64,000 nt of DNA. It comes from Gracilaria domingensis (lineage: Eukaryota > Rhodophyta > Florideophyceae > Gracilariales > Gracilariaceae). Positions 21,118-30,629 of this stretch are shown here, piece after piece; the stretch's first letter is position 1, and the number at the start of each line of letters is the position of its first letter. The position numbers were made by a program, and so were the translations under genes. The stretch is taken from assembly GCA_022539475.1 (NCBI GenBank), contig VCMS01000165.1:1-64000 (forward strand), in the 5' to 3' direction. The notes beneath the pieces were generated by a model. It did not search any database. It saw only the letters and a list, made by a program, of their open reading frames with translations, and was not told where the DNA came from.

Positions 21118-22062
21118 ATGAGCCCTCGCCCCGTCTTGTTTCTGTTCAGCCTTGCGTCCGTGCCCACCGCCGTCAGCAGTGTGTGCAGCAGCTCGTTCCT
21201 ATCGCCTCTTCGCATCACCAGAACCGCCGCCTCACTTTCGCTTCATCCGCGCCATCACCTGCGTTTCTCCTCGCCATGTACCGCCCCGACTGCCCTGCCT
21301 GTCATGCGCCACTACCACCGACCGCCGCTCACCAGCCGTCGTACACGGCGAAAGTCGTCTTCGTCGTGGGCTAATTCTATTCAGCGTGCGTGGCGAAGCG
21401 CCAATGGTAACGAACGCTTTGCTATCATTGTCGCGGCGCTGGCGGCCGTGGCCTTTGCTGGCACCGTTGTCAACCTCGTCTTTCACATTTCGCTCTTCCT
21501 TGCCGTTGCCGCCGTGTCTCTGGTTGCCGCCCCGCTTTTGTTTCTTATCATGTTGTCGTTCACTGCCTTTACCGTCGGCGTGCTCATGACCACTGGCTTT
21601 GGGTTTCTCATCTTCGGGGCACCCATGTTCACCGTCGGTCTTATGGCCAAGATGACTGTGCCTTTGTTGGCAGTTGTTGGAGGAGTGTCGTTTATTGCAT
21701 CCCGTGTTTTACCGTTCGGTGAACGCCACGAGAGCGAGGACACATCCGATCCGGTGGAATATTTTGATGAGCAAGATGAATTTGAGCGCTTTGACGACAC
21801 GCTCAAGACGCGAGTGTCGGGTTCTAGCGCCATTGACGTGGAGTCTTGGGGACTAAATGAGGTGGTGGACGAGTTGGATTTTTCGGGTCTCGGCGAATAT
21901 CGACAGCTTTTCATTGAGGAGAGAATCGATGGTCATACTCTGTTAAGTTTAACCGACGACGATATCAAGGCTGAATTTGGACGTACTATGCCGCTAGGCG
22001 ATCGTATTCGTTTGATACGACTTGTTGCAAAACTGCGAAGACGGTCTTCTCGTCTGCCTTGA
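21118..22062 (+). CDS. Membrane protein with C-terminal SAM (sterile alpha motif) domain
   Basis: 314 aa. The N-terminal ~100 residues are Ser/Arg/Pro/His-rich and transit-peptide-like. Three or four hydrophobic segments follow at about 103-200 (FAIIVAALAAVAFAGTVV; ISLFLAVAAVSLVAAPLLF; FTVGVLMTTGFGFLIFG; MTVPLLAVVGGVSFI). After an acidic linker the C-terminal ~65 residues match a SAM fold: WGLNEVVDEL, LGEYRQLFIEERIDGHTLL, LTDDDIKAEFG, PLGDRIRLIRLV. SAM domains mediate protein association, so this may be a self-associating membrane scaffold, perhaps of plastid or ER. Start is the first ATG; MRHYHRPPL is a later alternative. Confidence 0.7.
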   Translation: MSPRPVLFLFSLASVPTAVSSVCSSSFLSPLRITRTAASLSLHPRHHLRFSSPCTAPTALPVMRHYHRPPLTSRRTRRKSSSSWANSIQRAWRSANGNERFAIIVAALAAVAFAGTVVNLVFHISLFLAVAAVSLVAAPLLFLIMLSFTAFTVGVLMTTGFGFLIFGAPMFTVGLMAKMTVPLLAVVGGVSFIASRVLPFGERHESEDTSDPVEYFDEQDEFERFDDTLKTRVSGSSAIDVESWGLNEVVDELDFSGLGEYRQLFIEERIDGHTLLSLTDDDIKAEFGRTMPLGDRIRLIRLVAKLRRRSSRLP

Positions 22063-22283
22063 CCGAATCCAACCTAATCGCTGCATTATTTTGATCCCGC
22101 CCTCCAACAGATATAACCTCACGTCTTATTCTCAATGTATGTATATAGATGAAAAAGAGTTAAAAGAGCTACACCATCATCAAGAGCTCTAGGCCTCCCG
22201 TTTCCGCCATCTCAACAAAATCATCAAGCTCTCTTAATTTTTGAAACCCCCGACTTAAATGCCTCGTTAACGCAGTATGTCAG

Positions 22284-23547
22284 TTACTTAACCTTGGCCT
22301 CATCTGCCAGTCTCTCGAGTTCTGAGACCTCAATCTCACCGGGATATAACTCGCCATCAATTTCCCATGTTGGATATCCCGGGATCCGCTTTTCTCTACA
22401 TAGCTTATACTGAGTGTTGACACCGTTTTTGTCGCACTCAATGTACGGGATACGGGAAAACGCCTGCTTTCCAAATCGTTGCTTCTGGTCATAGCAATGT
22501 GTACACCAGTAGGCCCCATACATTTTTGTCTTCTTTTGCGCCAACTTGTTCGCGGTTCTCTGTAAACACCGCAAAGTACAGACGCAGATAGAGCAGAAAA
22601 GACTTGTGAGTTGATTCATTCCCAATAAACATCAGGGTTTTGTGGTTGGAAGTACTTACAACTGAATTAGAGTCAGATGAGAGAGTAATCTCTGGAGGTG
22701 CTTGTGGAACCCCAGAACCTTGTGCCTGCGAGTAGGCAGGCAGACCAAGGAAGAAAAGCGCCGCGGCGCACACGGTAGCGAAGGAAGCAGACATTGCCCC
22801 GATCCTGAGCGCCGTCTTCCATTCTGGAACTGCCTTCCCTACAATGGCAGTGAGAACAAAAAGCATGGTACTAAGACATGCAGAAAACACGCAATATGGA
22901 CACATGGATCGAATGACAAACACAAGAAGACTCATCAGATATACGGAAAACGTGAACATGGCAGTTGACACTGCTAGCATCAAAGGTCGTGTGGCTGCGT
23001 CCCGGATAGCGTATACCTCATCTGCAGGAACAACTCTGGGCTTTTCATCGTCCTCGGAATGAGTCTCTTCATCTTCAGCGGAAAGAGGCCATGTGCAGAG
23101 ATACGCAAAAATGGAATAAGCCAGCACTCCGAACACAGTCAATGGTATTCCGAGAAAAGTCGAAAACGGTCCCGAAAGCACATCCAAACAACCTTGCGTT
23201 CCGCATATTGCGCCCGGCGATGAAAACAGTTTGTTGTATGTTAAGTATGTGGTCTCGGCCATCCCGGCTGCGGATACAGCAACGAGTATCTTTCGAATAT
23301 CTCTGAAGGATATGAAAACTCCCGACGGAGAAGATGGTTTTCCATTTTGAGAGACCGTTTCTTCTTCATCTGGTCGAGGCTTCGAGCGCATGGAGGGCTG
23401 CTGAAGAAATACTCTTCTTCTTTTCGCGCATTCTGTGAAACGAAACCCCTTTAGCGGGGACAAAGCTGTTCTATGCGAGACCCGGGAGAAACTGAAGATG
23501 GCAGAATTCTCAACGAATGAAAGCAACGCAGGCAAACGGCTACGCAT
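22284..23547 (-). CDS. VKOR-thioredoxin fusion, lumen thiol oxidoreductase (LTO1-like), two exons
   Basis: Join complement(22284-22559, 22660-23547), 387 aa. The 100-nt intron has a GTAAGT donor and TTTACAG acceptor in phase 0. After a ~75-residue transit-like N-terminus comes the VKOR domain with four helices, loop cysteines C115 and C120 (CGTQGC) and the quinone-site pair C216-C219 (MCPYC). A thioredoxin-like domain with WCTHC (C315, C318) and PGYPTW (cis-Pro region) follows. This is the cyanobacterial/plant arrangement, in which the protein introduces disulfides in thylakoid lumen proteins and passes electrons to quinone. All redox cysteines are present. The intron separates the VKOR and thioredoxin domains. 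Confidence 0.93.
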
Positions 23548-24089
23548 CTCATACTACCCAAGCGTACAGGGGAGTCTCGAATACTTGCAATAGCTCACAG
23601 AGTGGTTCCTTCAAGCTTCTACACGTACCAGATAGAAAGATGATGATGATGATGAACGCCTTGAACCATGAAGGTGAGATTGGAAAAAATAAATGTCTAA
23701 ACATGAAAATCTTGCGCTATTTGTATTTGATGATCTCAAGTTGATCGAGATTGGAGCTCATGGGACAGCCCTGTGGGCTGTATCTAGGTCTACAGCCCAC
23801 CACATGACGAAGGGGACATTAGACACAACGGTGTCCATGAGCTTTGATGCTACCTTGTCCAGATAGCGGTCATGCCCAGAGGCTTTGGGCAAGGGGGCTC
23901 CCTTCACTCGATAGACTACTTTCATTTGTTCACTCTTTTATCGTAAGGTGACGATTCGCTTCGCCCAAAAGTCTCTTCGCATTCCATTGACCACATCCTC
24001 ATATCCTCGAATCGGCCTATTCACGAAGGTAGGGGAACAGATTCACTAAGCAGTATTCGAGGAAGCCAAAACAAGCTTTCGCAGCGCTT
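23548..24089. other. Intergenic region between divergent genes
   Basis: No gene supported. A short gatgat microsatellite lies near 23638-23656, and a 10-bp inverted repeat (gtgggctgta/tacagcccac, loop of 8) at 23773-23800. Confidence 0.55.
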
Positions 24090-26246
24090 GTGGATTTCAG
24101 GAGAAGGATACTTTCTTTGATCGTCGTGGCCAATTCAAACTGTTTGATCAATCAATCACCACAACGGACAACTTTGGCCTTTCAGTACATATCCACCGTT
24201 TCTCATCTGCACTCATATTCTCGCCATCAATGTTCTCTTGGATCCGCGTTTACTTCAAATAGATTCAGTCGGGTGCGGTTGCTTGTTTCTCAACTTCCAC
24301 AATCTCCAAGGCGTGCTCCGCGATTTTGCCTGGCCGCATCGACATCCGCGGAGCACGCCAAGAATTCATCACCACTAAAGAGACTTGAGGTAACGAATGC
24401 AGCTAAAAACGGTACCAGCATCAAATGTACTTCCAACAACGTTATTGCAGTATGCCAACTGTTCCGGAATCTTATAATAATGTTCGGTTCCGTTTTGCTT
24501 TCATCTTTTCTCAGTTGCTCAGCTAGAATAGGCAACGCAACAGAGTATCTGAGTAGAACCAGGTACTCTTACCCCAACGAGATCGTAGCCGCAGCTGGGA
24601 GCCATAATTCGAGAAGAAGTTTCGCTGCAGTGTATCCTATTCTCACAACGTATCGCCGCGTTTCGATGTCTATCCCTTGGCGTCCGACGTTGACGGCTGC
24701 TGTCAGTGGAAATGCTCTTCCTGCAAGTCTCGCGCACATTACTACTCACTCCCCGTCTTCGTCTGACGAGAAACCGCCTCTACAAAGGAGTCTACTGGTT
24801 TTGGCATGTGTGATGTTCACTATTGCAGCTGCTCTAGCGGCAGCTGAAACCGCTATCACAACGCTTTGGCCCTGGAAAGTGCGTGAACTCGCTGAGAAGG
24901 AGGGCGAGAAATCGCCATTTGCAGTATTGGAGTCTGATCTCACGCGCTTTCTAACAACAATATTGGTTTCAACTACATCCGCAACAATATTCTCCACCGC
25001 GATCGCGACAGAGTTAGCTGGTGAAGTTTTTGGAACTGCAGCAGTTGGTTACGTAACCGCAGCATTGACAATCTTCTTTCTTTTCTTCGGCGAGATACTT
25101 CCCAAGGCTGTCGCTGTGCATGCTCCTGCAAAAGTTGCACGCATCATGGTTCCATTTATTAACACTTTGTCCATCATCGTATATCCAGTTGGAAAACTGC
25201 TTGCAGCTGTTTCAACTTTCATTTTGCGCATTCTGAAACTTCCCTTGGAAAGTGATACAACTGTCAGTGAAGAGGAGCTTAGGCTTATTGTTGCTGGAGC
25301 GGATCGTTCAGGAAGCATCGAAAAGTACGAGTCTCAAATCATTCATAATGTTTTAGATCTTGAGGAGACTGATGTCAAGTCCATCATGTGCCCCAGGGTT
25401 GACATGGTGGCTATCCCAAATAACAATACGATGACGCAGCTCTTGGGACTAGAAACCGAATCGCACTATTCTCGAATGCCAGTCTACGAAGGTACCATCG
25501 ATAATATTGTCGGTATTGCCTTGGCAAAATCGTTACTTCGTTACCTGAATGAAGATCCAGAGTTGCTACAAAAAACAAAAGTTGCTGAAGTTATGGAACC
25601 TGCTTTTTTTGTTCCTGAATCTATGTCAGTTTGGGTGGCCTTGGAAGAAATGAGAAAACGACGGTTGCATATGGCTGTTGTCGTGGACGAGTATGGAGGA
25701 ACTGCTGGCTTAGTAACTCTCGAGGATATTCTAGAGGAGGTTGTCGGAGAAATCTATGACGAAGATGACGATTACGAAGCTGAAGCACAGTTTATTGCTA
25801 GTATCGGAGATAGTGTCTACACCGTAAACGGTCAGACGAGTCTGGAGAAAGTAGCACAGGCGTTTAATCTTGTCCTGTCGGAAGATGATCTGGATGATTA
25901 TGGAACGATATCGGGTTTTCTTTGCGCTCAAATGGGTGGTATTCCTGAAGTGGACGAAGAGGTCATTATTTCTCAAGTTCGCTTTAAAGTTACTGAAGCC
26001 AATGATCGCAGAATCATTAGGCTACGAGCTGAAATTCTTACTGAGGAGGAAATTGCGAAGATAACTGAAGAAGAGCAACGTCTTAAGGAGAGTGAGGTGG
26101 AAGTTGAAAATCAAGATCTAAAGCGAAATGTACTGGATGTTGAACCTGCGCCGAAGAAACAGAAGCAACCGAACGGTGATAATGATGGAACTTCCGAGTC
26201 AAGTGCAACGCGGCAGAGGATTGAAGGCTTCTCTCAGTTGGACTAG
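24090..26246 (+). CDS. DUF21-CBS pair-CorC/HlyC protein (CNNM-like), plastid type
   Basis: 718 aa. The long N-terminal extension (~230 aa) is consistent with a transit peptide plus spacer. The DUF21 membrane domain starts near 233 (SLLVLACVMFTIAAALAAAE) and includes the conserved FFGEILPKAVAV. A tandem CBS pair follows (DVKSIMCPRVDMVAIP ... VAEVMEPAFFVPESM ... VVDEYGGTAGLVTLEDILEE), then the CorC_HlyC domain (YTVNGQTSLEKV, DDLDDYGTISGF). The C-terminal ~70 residues are charged. Relatives include bacterial CorC, animal CNNM and the plant chloroplast DUF21 proteins; magnesium or other cation homeostasis at a plastid membrane is the likely role. Confidence 0.92.
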   Translation: MDFRRRILSLIVVANSNCLINQSPQRTTLAFQYISTVSHLHSYSRHQCSLGSAFTSNRFSRVRLLVSQLPQSPRRAPRFCLAASTSAEHAKNSSPLKRLEVTNAAKNGTSIKCTSNNVIAVCQLFRNLIIMFGSVLLSSFLSCSARIGNATEYLSRTRYSYPNEIVAAAGSHNSRRSFAAVYPILTTYRRVSMSIPWRPTLTAAVSGNALPASLAHITTHSPSSSDEKPPLQRSLLVLACVMFTIAAALAAAETAITTLWPWKVRELAEKEGEKSPFAVLESDLTRFLTTILVSTTSATIFSTAIATELAGEVFGTAAVGYVTAALTIFFLFFGEILPKAVAVHAPAKVARIMVPFINTLSIIVYPVGKLLAAVSTFILRILKLPLESDTTVSEEELRLIVAGADRSGSIEKYESQIIHNVLDLEETDVKSIMCPRVDMVAIPNNNTMTQLLGLETESHYSRMPVYEGTIDNIVGIALAKSLLRYLNEDPELLQKTKVAEVMEPAFFVPESMSVWVALEEMRKRRLHMAVVVDEYGGTAGLVTLEDILEEVVGEIYDEDDDYEAEAQFIASIGDSVYTVNGQTSLEKVAQAFNLVLSEDDLDDYGTISGFLCAQMGGIPEVDEEVIISQVRFKVTEANDRRIIRLRAEILTEEEIAKITEEEQRLKESEVEVENQDLKRNVLDVEPAPKKQKQPNGDNDGTSESSATRQRIEGFSQLD

Positions 26247-26379
26247 GCAAGCGGCTTCCCTACGCTTTGCAATGAACATCTGCGTTAGGGCAATACTTTG
26301 GGCAAGTTAGAGCTGTTGGGTTACGCAATGTCTTGCTCGCCCTTAGTCGCGTCACCATATATTCAGAGTCCAGGGCCCC

Positions 26380-26828
26380 TTACTCCGGCGCTGTGTCAAT
26401 CGCGTCAAACAGCTTCACCCAAAAAGCACATGTTAGACCGAACTTAGTCTGGATTAATTGTCGCCACGGAGAGGGTTTTCGCAACGTACCTGGAATCTCA
26501 TCAGCGTATCGATTGTAATGCGCAGTTTCGCACTTTCTTGAATAAGAACTAGTTCCAGTGGGGAAGAAGACATGTCTTCGCTTGTGTTTTCCAGCACGTC
26601 CAGAACAGTTTTACTTAATAGCTTCTCTCTTAATTCATTGAACTCTTTCTCCAATTCAAGAAAACGTTGTCTCCGCATCTCGCATGTAGAACAAGAACGA
26701 GGTTGTTTCTCTCGAGCAGAACTGGAAGCATATGCAGCAAAACCATCAAGACTCTGGAGCTGTTTCGACCTTTCTTTCGACGTTAAACCGACAAAAGTTT
26801 TTCCCCGCGGTCGAAACGAATGTGACAT
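26380..26828 (-). CDS. Small coiled-coil protein, two exons
   Basis: Join complement(26380-26412, 26490-26828), 123 aa. The intron (26413-26489, 77 nt) has a GTACGT donor, a CTAAC branch point and an AAG acceptor in phase 0; read through, the ORF ends within the intron. The N-terminus is basic (SHSFRPRGKTFVGLTSKER), a CSTCEMRRQRF segment follows, then a heptad coiled coil (FLELEKEFNELREKLLSK). The C-terminus is DTLMRFQ joined to LFDAIDTAPE. No family recognised. It is convergent with the DUF21 gene. Upstream exons cannot be excluded. Confidence 0.55.
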
Positions 26829-26985
26829 TATGAGCTAATATGCAAAACATAACAGGGTTCTTGGAAATCGTCGACTTGCAAATACAAACGAGTCGGACCC
26901 TTCAAACCGACTACTGCGCAAAGCCTGAAAATTTGAACAGCTGATGTAATGCTCGTGTGGCCCAATCATCCCTGTTCCCTAAACG

Positions 26986-27295
26986 TCAGTTTCCTTCTAG
27001 AGAAAGGAGGCGGGCCAACATCTGGTTTCTGCGAATGGTTGCCCGTGGTGAGAAATCAGTTCTAAAACAAGCATGTGTATATCTCTTTGTTCCGCCCTTC
27101 TTAAGGAAACACGTTTTCACTTCTCCTGGAAAGAAAGCACGATTTGCAACCGAAAAAGACCTCCAACCCCGCAAGAAGGGCTTTACGCGAGCAACTGCCC
27201 ACTTTTGGATCAGATGTGATGTAATCATTTTGGCATAAGGCTTCAACAGTTTTGGCAAACAAGAACTGTCTTCTTGCGTCGTTATCATCATTCAT
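26986..27295 (-). CDS. Hypothetical small basic protein, two-exon model
   Basis: A model joining complement(26986-27125, 27187-27295) gives 82 aa in frame, with a 61-nt intron (GTAAAG donor, TTTCCAG acceptor, pyrimidine-rich end, no clear CTAAC). The product starts MNDDNDARRQFLFAKTVEAL and ends with a basic, Arg-rich helix (IRRNQMLARLLSLEGN). No family recognised. The two overlapping ORFs without splicing are less convincing than the joined product, but the evidence is thin. Confidence 0.35.
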
Positions 27296-27594
27296 ACGTT
27301 AATCAAAGTGCACTTCCCAGATCCTATGTAAGAAGGATATCTGAAGTGATTCTCATTCATCCTCAGGCTTTGGTCGCCTTCATAGATGCGTTTCTCAACG
27401 GAATATATTCAACGCAGTCGGGGCTAGTTCAGAGCCTAGGAAGATGTTATTCGTGAAGAGAGTAACAGCAGCCATCAAACTCGGTGGCTTTTGTATTTTT
27501 GATCGAAGCAACCAAAATCGAACACAATGCACAAGGACACTTTGTTCACAAGTTTACTTCTGGTTGTTTGTCCCTCATCCGCATATCATGCACA
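27296..27594. other. Short intergenic region
   Basis: No gene supported between the hypothetical small gene and the ClpR-like gene. Confidence 0.5.
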
Positions 27595-28368
27595 CTAGTT
27601 TAAAGAAACTCGACTGGGTGAGCCAAGCCCAGCGATAAAGTTGTCACTTGGGCCCTTGACTTGAGGCATTAGAACGTTATCTATCAAGCCATATGTTCGA
27701 GCCTCAGGTGCAGTCAAGTACATGTCTCTGTTCAAGTCCTTTTTTAGTTGGTCATTGCTTCTCCCTGTAAATTGATGCAATCCATCTATTATTCTATTGC
27801 GTTGGTTCAGAATGTTTCGCACTTCAATTGCCACATCGGAAGCTTGGCCTCTTACAGTGTCCGGGAGAGAAGGACTTTGCAACAAAAAGCGGGAATTCGG
27901 AAGAGCCATGCGTTTTCCTTTTGTTCCAGCTGCGACCAGGAATGCGCTCATAGAAGCAGCTAAGCCTAAATTCAATGTTACCACGGGGTATTTCATAGCT
28001 TGCATGCAGTCATAGACAGCCAAACCTGCAGGTATTGTGCCACCGGGGCAATTGAAATACATTGAGACGTTCGCTTTGGCATCGTCGTTCTCGAGGTAGA
28101 GCAGAACTGCAATAATTTGATTCGCAGACTCATCGTCTAGGTCCTGTCCCACATATATAATTCGTTCTCGGTAGAGACGGTTGAATATGTCTATAAATTC
28201 ATGGTTCTGGGCGCCAGGTGCCTTATACGGAACCTTCGGTACTCCGCCAGCCATTCTTACAGGGGAACGTGGTGCTGGTCGCCGCTCGCAAGCTCTTGTT
28301 CGCATCAGTCGACGACAAGGTAGCCGGATGGCATGGGACCCAACAAATGTAGCATGGCAACCAACCAT
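27595..28368 (-). CDS. ClpP/ClpR-family plastid protease subunit lacking the catalytic His
   Basis: 257 aa with a ~45-residue Arg/Pro-rich transit-like N-terminus. The Clp core is clear: YRERIIYVGQDLDDESANQI, NCPGGTIPAGLAVYDCM, GLAASMSAFLVAAGTKGKR, ALPNSRFLLQSPSL and NRDMYLTAPEARTYGLID. The nucleophile Ser is kept (S139 in AASM) and the Asp is present (D215), but at the His position (25 residues after the Ser) there is Gln (Q164 in FLLQSP, where ClpP has an MIHQP-like motif). It is therefore predicted to be proteolytically inactive, like ClpR subunits that form mixed rings with ClpP. Retention of Ser with loss of His differs from the usual plant ClpR pattern. Confidence 0.88.
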   Translation of the reverse strand: MVGCHATFVGSHAIRLPCRRLMRTRACERRPAPRSPVRMAGGVPKVPYKAPGAQNHEFIDIFNRLYRERIIYVGQDLDDESANQIIAVLLYLENDDAKANVSMYFNCPGGTIPAGLAVYDCMQAMKYPVVTLNLGLAASMSAFLVAAGTKGKRMALPNSRFLLQSPSLPDTVRGQASDVAIEVRNILNQRNRIIDGLHQFTGRSNDQLKKDLNRDMYLTAPEARTYGLIDNVLMPQVKGPSDNFIAGLGSPSRVSLN

Positions 28369-28823
28369 TGCGCAGCTTCTGATGTGTAGAAAATGGACGA
28401 CCTCGTGAAGATACCCGCCTTACAACGGCTGTCGGGAAATTAGGAATGAGCAACAACCTGGGACGGTGATAAGTGACAACTTGAGAAAGTCTGAGGACCT
28501 GGTCAGCTGGTGCGAACGTCAAAGGTGCCATGAGATAATCAGATCATCCCAAATAATGTCGATTGAAAGCTACCCTAAAATAATATACAGACAAATCAGA
28601 TGATTTATCGAATCCCAGACCTGAGAAGTCTACTCCTTGGATGGAGCGGTGTTTGAAACGGCTGAAATTGTAGGCGTGGCTTTTTCGCTTCACGATACCA
28701 TACGCATAGCAGGATACCTCGTCGGCTTCATCGCCTTAAAGAGCTCCCCGTAACAGCCCCGCAACGATGAGCTGCTGTTCAGAGACGCACCAGGGCTGAG
28801 AAAGCCTACTCACTGAACTTTTC
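28369..28823. other. Intergenic region between divergent genes
   Basis: No gene supported; probably holds both promoters. Confidence 0.5.
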
Positions 28824-29939
28824 ATGCAAAAGCATATTCCAACGTTAAACGTGCTAGAGATGGCTTTTCATTCACTGCCGCCACCGCTTGTCAAAAAGCG
28901 ATGCTCTCATGCCTTCCCAGTGACATGCTCACGCCGTGATTATCGGAGATCTTCTATACCACCTTTGTTTTCAGCTGCAGTGGCTGTAGCAATATCTTTG
29001 CCTTTGGTTACAGGTGAGCGAGAAGGACCTCAGCCCTCGTACAGAAAGCTGGCTCCTGTAGCTGCAACAGCTGTAGTAGCCACTTCTTTGATGCTTAAAC
29101 GTCGTCAAGAGTCATCCCGTGCTGTTGTACCCAAACAATCACCACACATGGAAAGCATCGAAACTCCACTGCATGGCGACCGACAAAATACAGCGCTTGG
29201 CTCAGGTAGAACAAACTCTAGCATTTACAATGGGAGTCGGGAAGATTGGTCCACTTCAGAACCGCCGTATGACCCAAGTCATACATCTCGGGGCTCTACA
29301 GATTCGTACCCAGGTCACTCCTATTTTGACGCTAAGAATCCAGCGCTGGATGGCATAGACAACAACGAGGCAATGGGAGGACAACCAGCTGTTGGAATGG
29401 ACACGACGTCCCTCTTTTCTCACATGAGAGCCGAATTTGATTCTGAACCTTCCAAAGACCGAGAAGATTCAGAGCCTCAAGGATGCAGCTCGCACCAGGG
29501 TGGAGAAGATCGACATCAAAGCTTAGTAAGACCTCCGGTTTCAAATCTACCTGGAAGGGACAAGTCCGGGATATCAGGACTGCAGCATCCCAGTTCTATC
29601 TCAGCTGCTGACGTTTTACGTTGGATTTTACGAGCTCCGGTTTTCATCCTATCGGACATAGTTGTCCCAATAGCACAAGTGTCGTCCATTATGTGGTATG
29701 ATGGCAAGCAATGGATTTTGGGGTTAAGAAATCAAGAAGAAAAGCTGTACTTTATCGACGATACTCAGCCATCGGAACAAGGTTTCAATTCGTTCGATAA
29801 TAACAGCGAAACCCCATGGGATTGGGATGATATGGATGTGGAGTTGACGGACGAGGAGAGACTCTTGAATGAAATTCAAAGTAACATGCGAACCGCAGTC
29901 GGACACGCCTACGGTACCGTCCGCAGGTTCTTCGGATAG
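28824..29939 (+). CDS. Hypothetical plastid-targeted-like protein
   Basis: 371 aa, or 358 from the second Met (MAFHSLPPPL), which gives the more transit-like start. A hydrophobic stretch at about 50-60 (SAAVAVAISLPLV) and another at ~80-90 precede a long polar, Ser/Asp-rich middle. The C-terminal ~120 residues look conserved-like: DVLRWILRAPVFILSDIVVP (amphipathic or membrane-associated), IMWYDGKQWILGLRNQEEK, and an acidic end with LTDEERLLNEIQSNM and YGTVRRFFG. No family recognised. The orientation is divergent from the ClpR-like gene. Confidence 0.6.
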   Translation: MQKHIPTLNVLEMAFHSLPPPLVKKRCSHAFPVTCSRRDYRRSSIPPLFSAAVAVAISLPLVTGEREGPQPSYRKLAPVAATAVVATSLMLKRRQESSRAVVPKQSPHMESIETPLHGDRQNTALGSGRTNSSIYNGSREDWSTSEPPYDPSHTSRGSTDSYPGHSYFDAKNPALDGIDNNEAMGGQPAVGMDTTSLFSHMRAEFDSEPSKDREDSEPQGCSSHQGGEDRHQSLVRPPVSNLPGRDKSGISGLQHPSSISAADVLRWILRAPVFILSDIVVPIAQVSSIMWYDGKQWILGLRNQEEKLYFIDDTQPSEQGFNSFDNNSETPWDWDDMDVELTDEERLLNEIQSNMRTAVGHAYGTVRRFFG

Positions 29940-30629
29940 AATGTGCGTACATCTCTAGTCTCTTCAGATGAACCTGTCAGTTAAGAGGGAATGGTCATGG
30001 TTTCATTTTCAGTGTGATGCGCGGGCCTGGCCCGTCAGGACTGTATCGCCTATACGCGCCTACGCACATCATCAATCTCTGCTCTGATATTGTTATATGC
30101 GACGGAAGGGTTTAATGAAGAAGTGCAGTACACACTACGAAAGATGGTCAATACCCACAGGTTCGCTCTCGAGAACACCTCAAGGTAATTTTCAAATCCG
30201 AGAGAGGGAAACTCAGGGGCCTACCGAGACCAAAGGAAACAGCAACTCGTCTGTGACAAAAAGCTCACCATTCAATGTCCTCGTCGCGGTGCATTCTATC
30301 CGCAGCATCATGATAACTATGTAATACAACCATCGAAGCTCGGAGTTTGTTTGCCCATTCGATATTGCGCGGGTTTCTTGATCTCTGTAGGAAGCTGTGA
30401 CGGCCGTTGTCATATGACAACGCAATGTCGAAGTCTCAAATCAATCTACACTACAATATAGCTATGAGGCTACATTTCCTGAAACAAAGAGTAAACAGTG
30501 TCGATGGCCTAGCAAATGTCGCTATATGTACCTCTATAGCCAGAAACAGAATCCGCAAGGACCTTGGACCACCTAGTGCACGACACGGAGCAATACCAGG
30601 TTCTTCCGGATGCATGAGATCTATTCGGT
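29940..30629. other. Intergenic region, no supported gene
   Basis: Only short ORFs without motifs. Lies between convergent genes. Confidence 0.5.
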
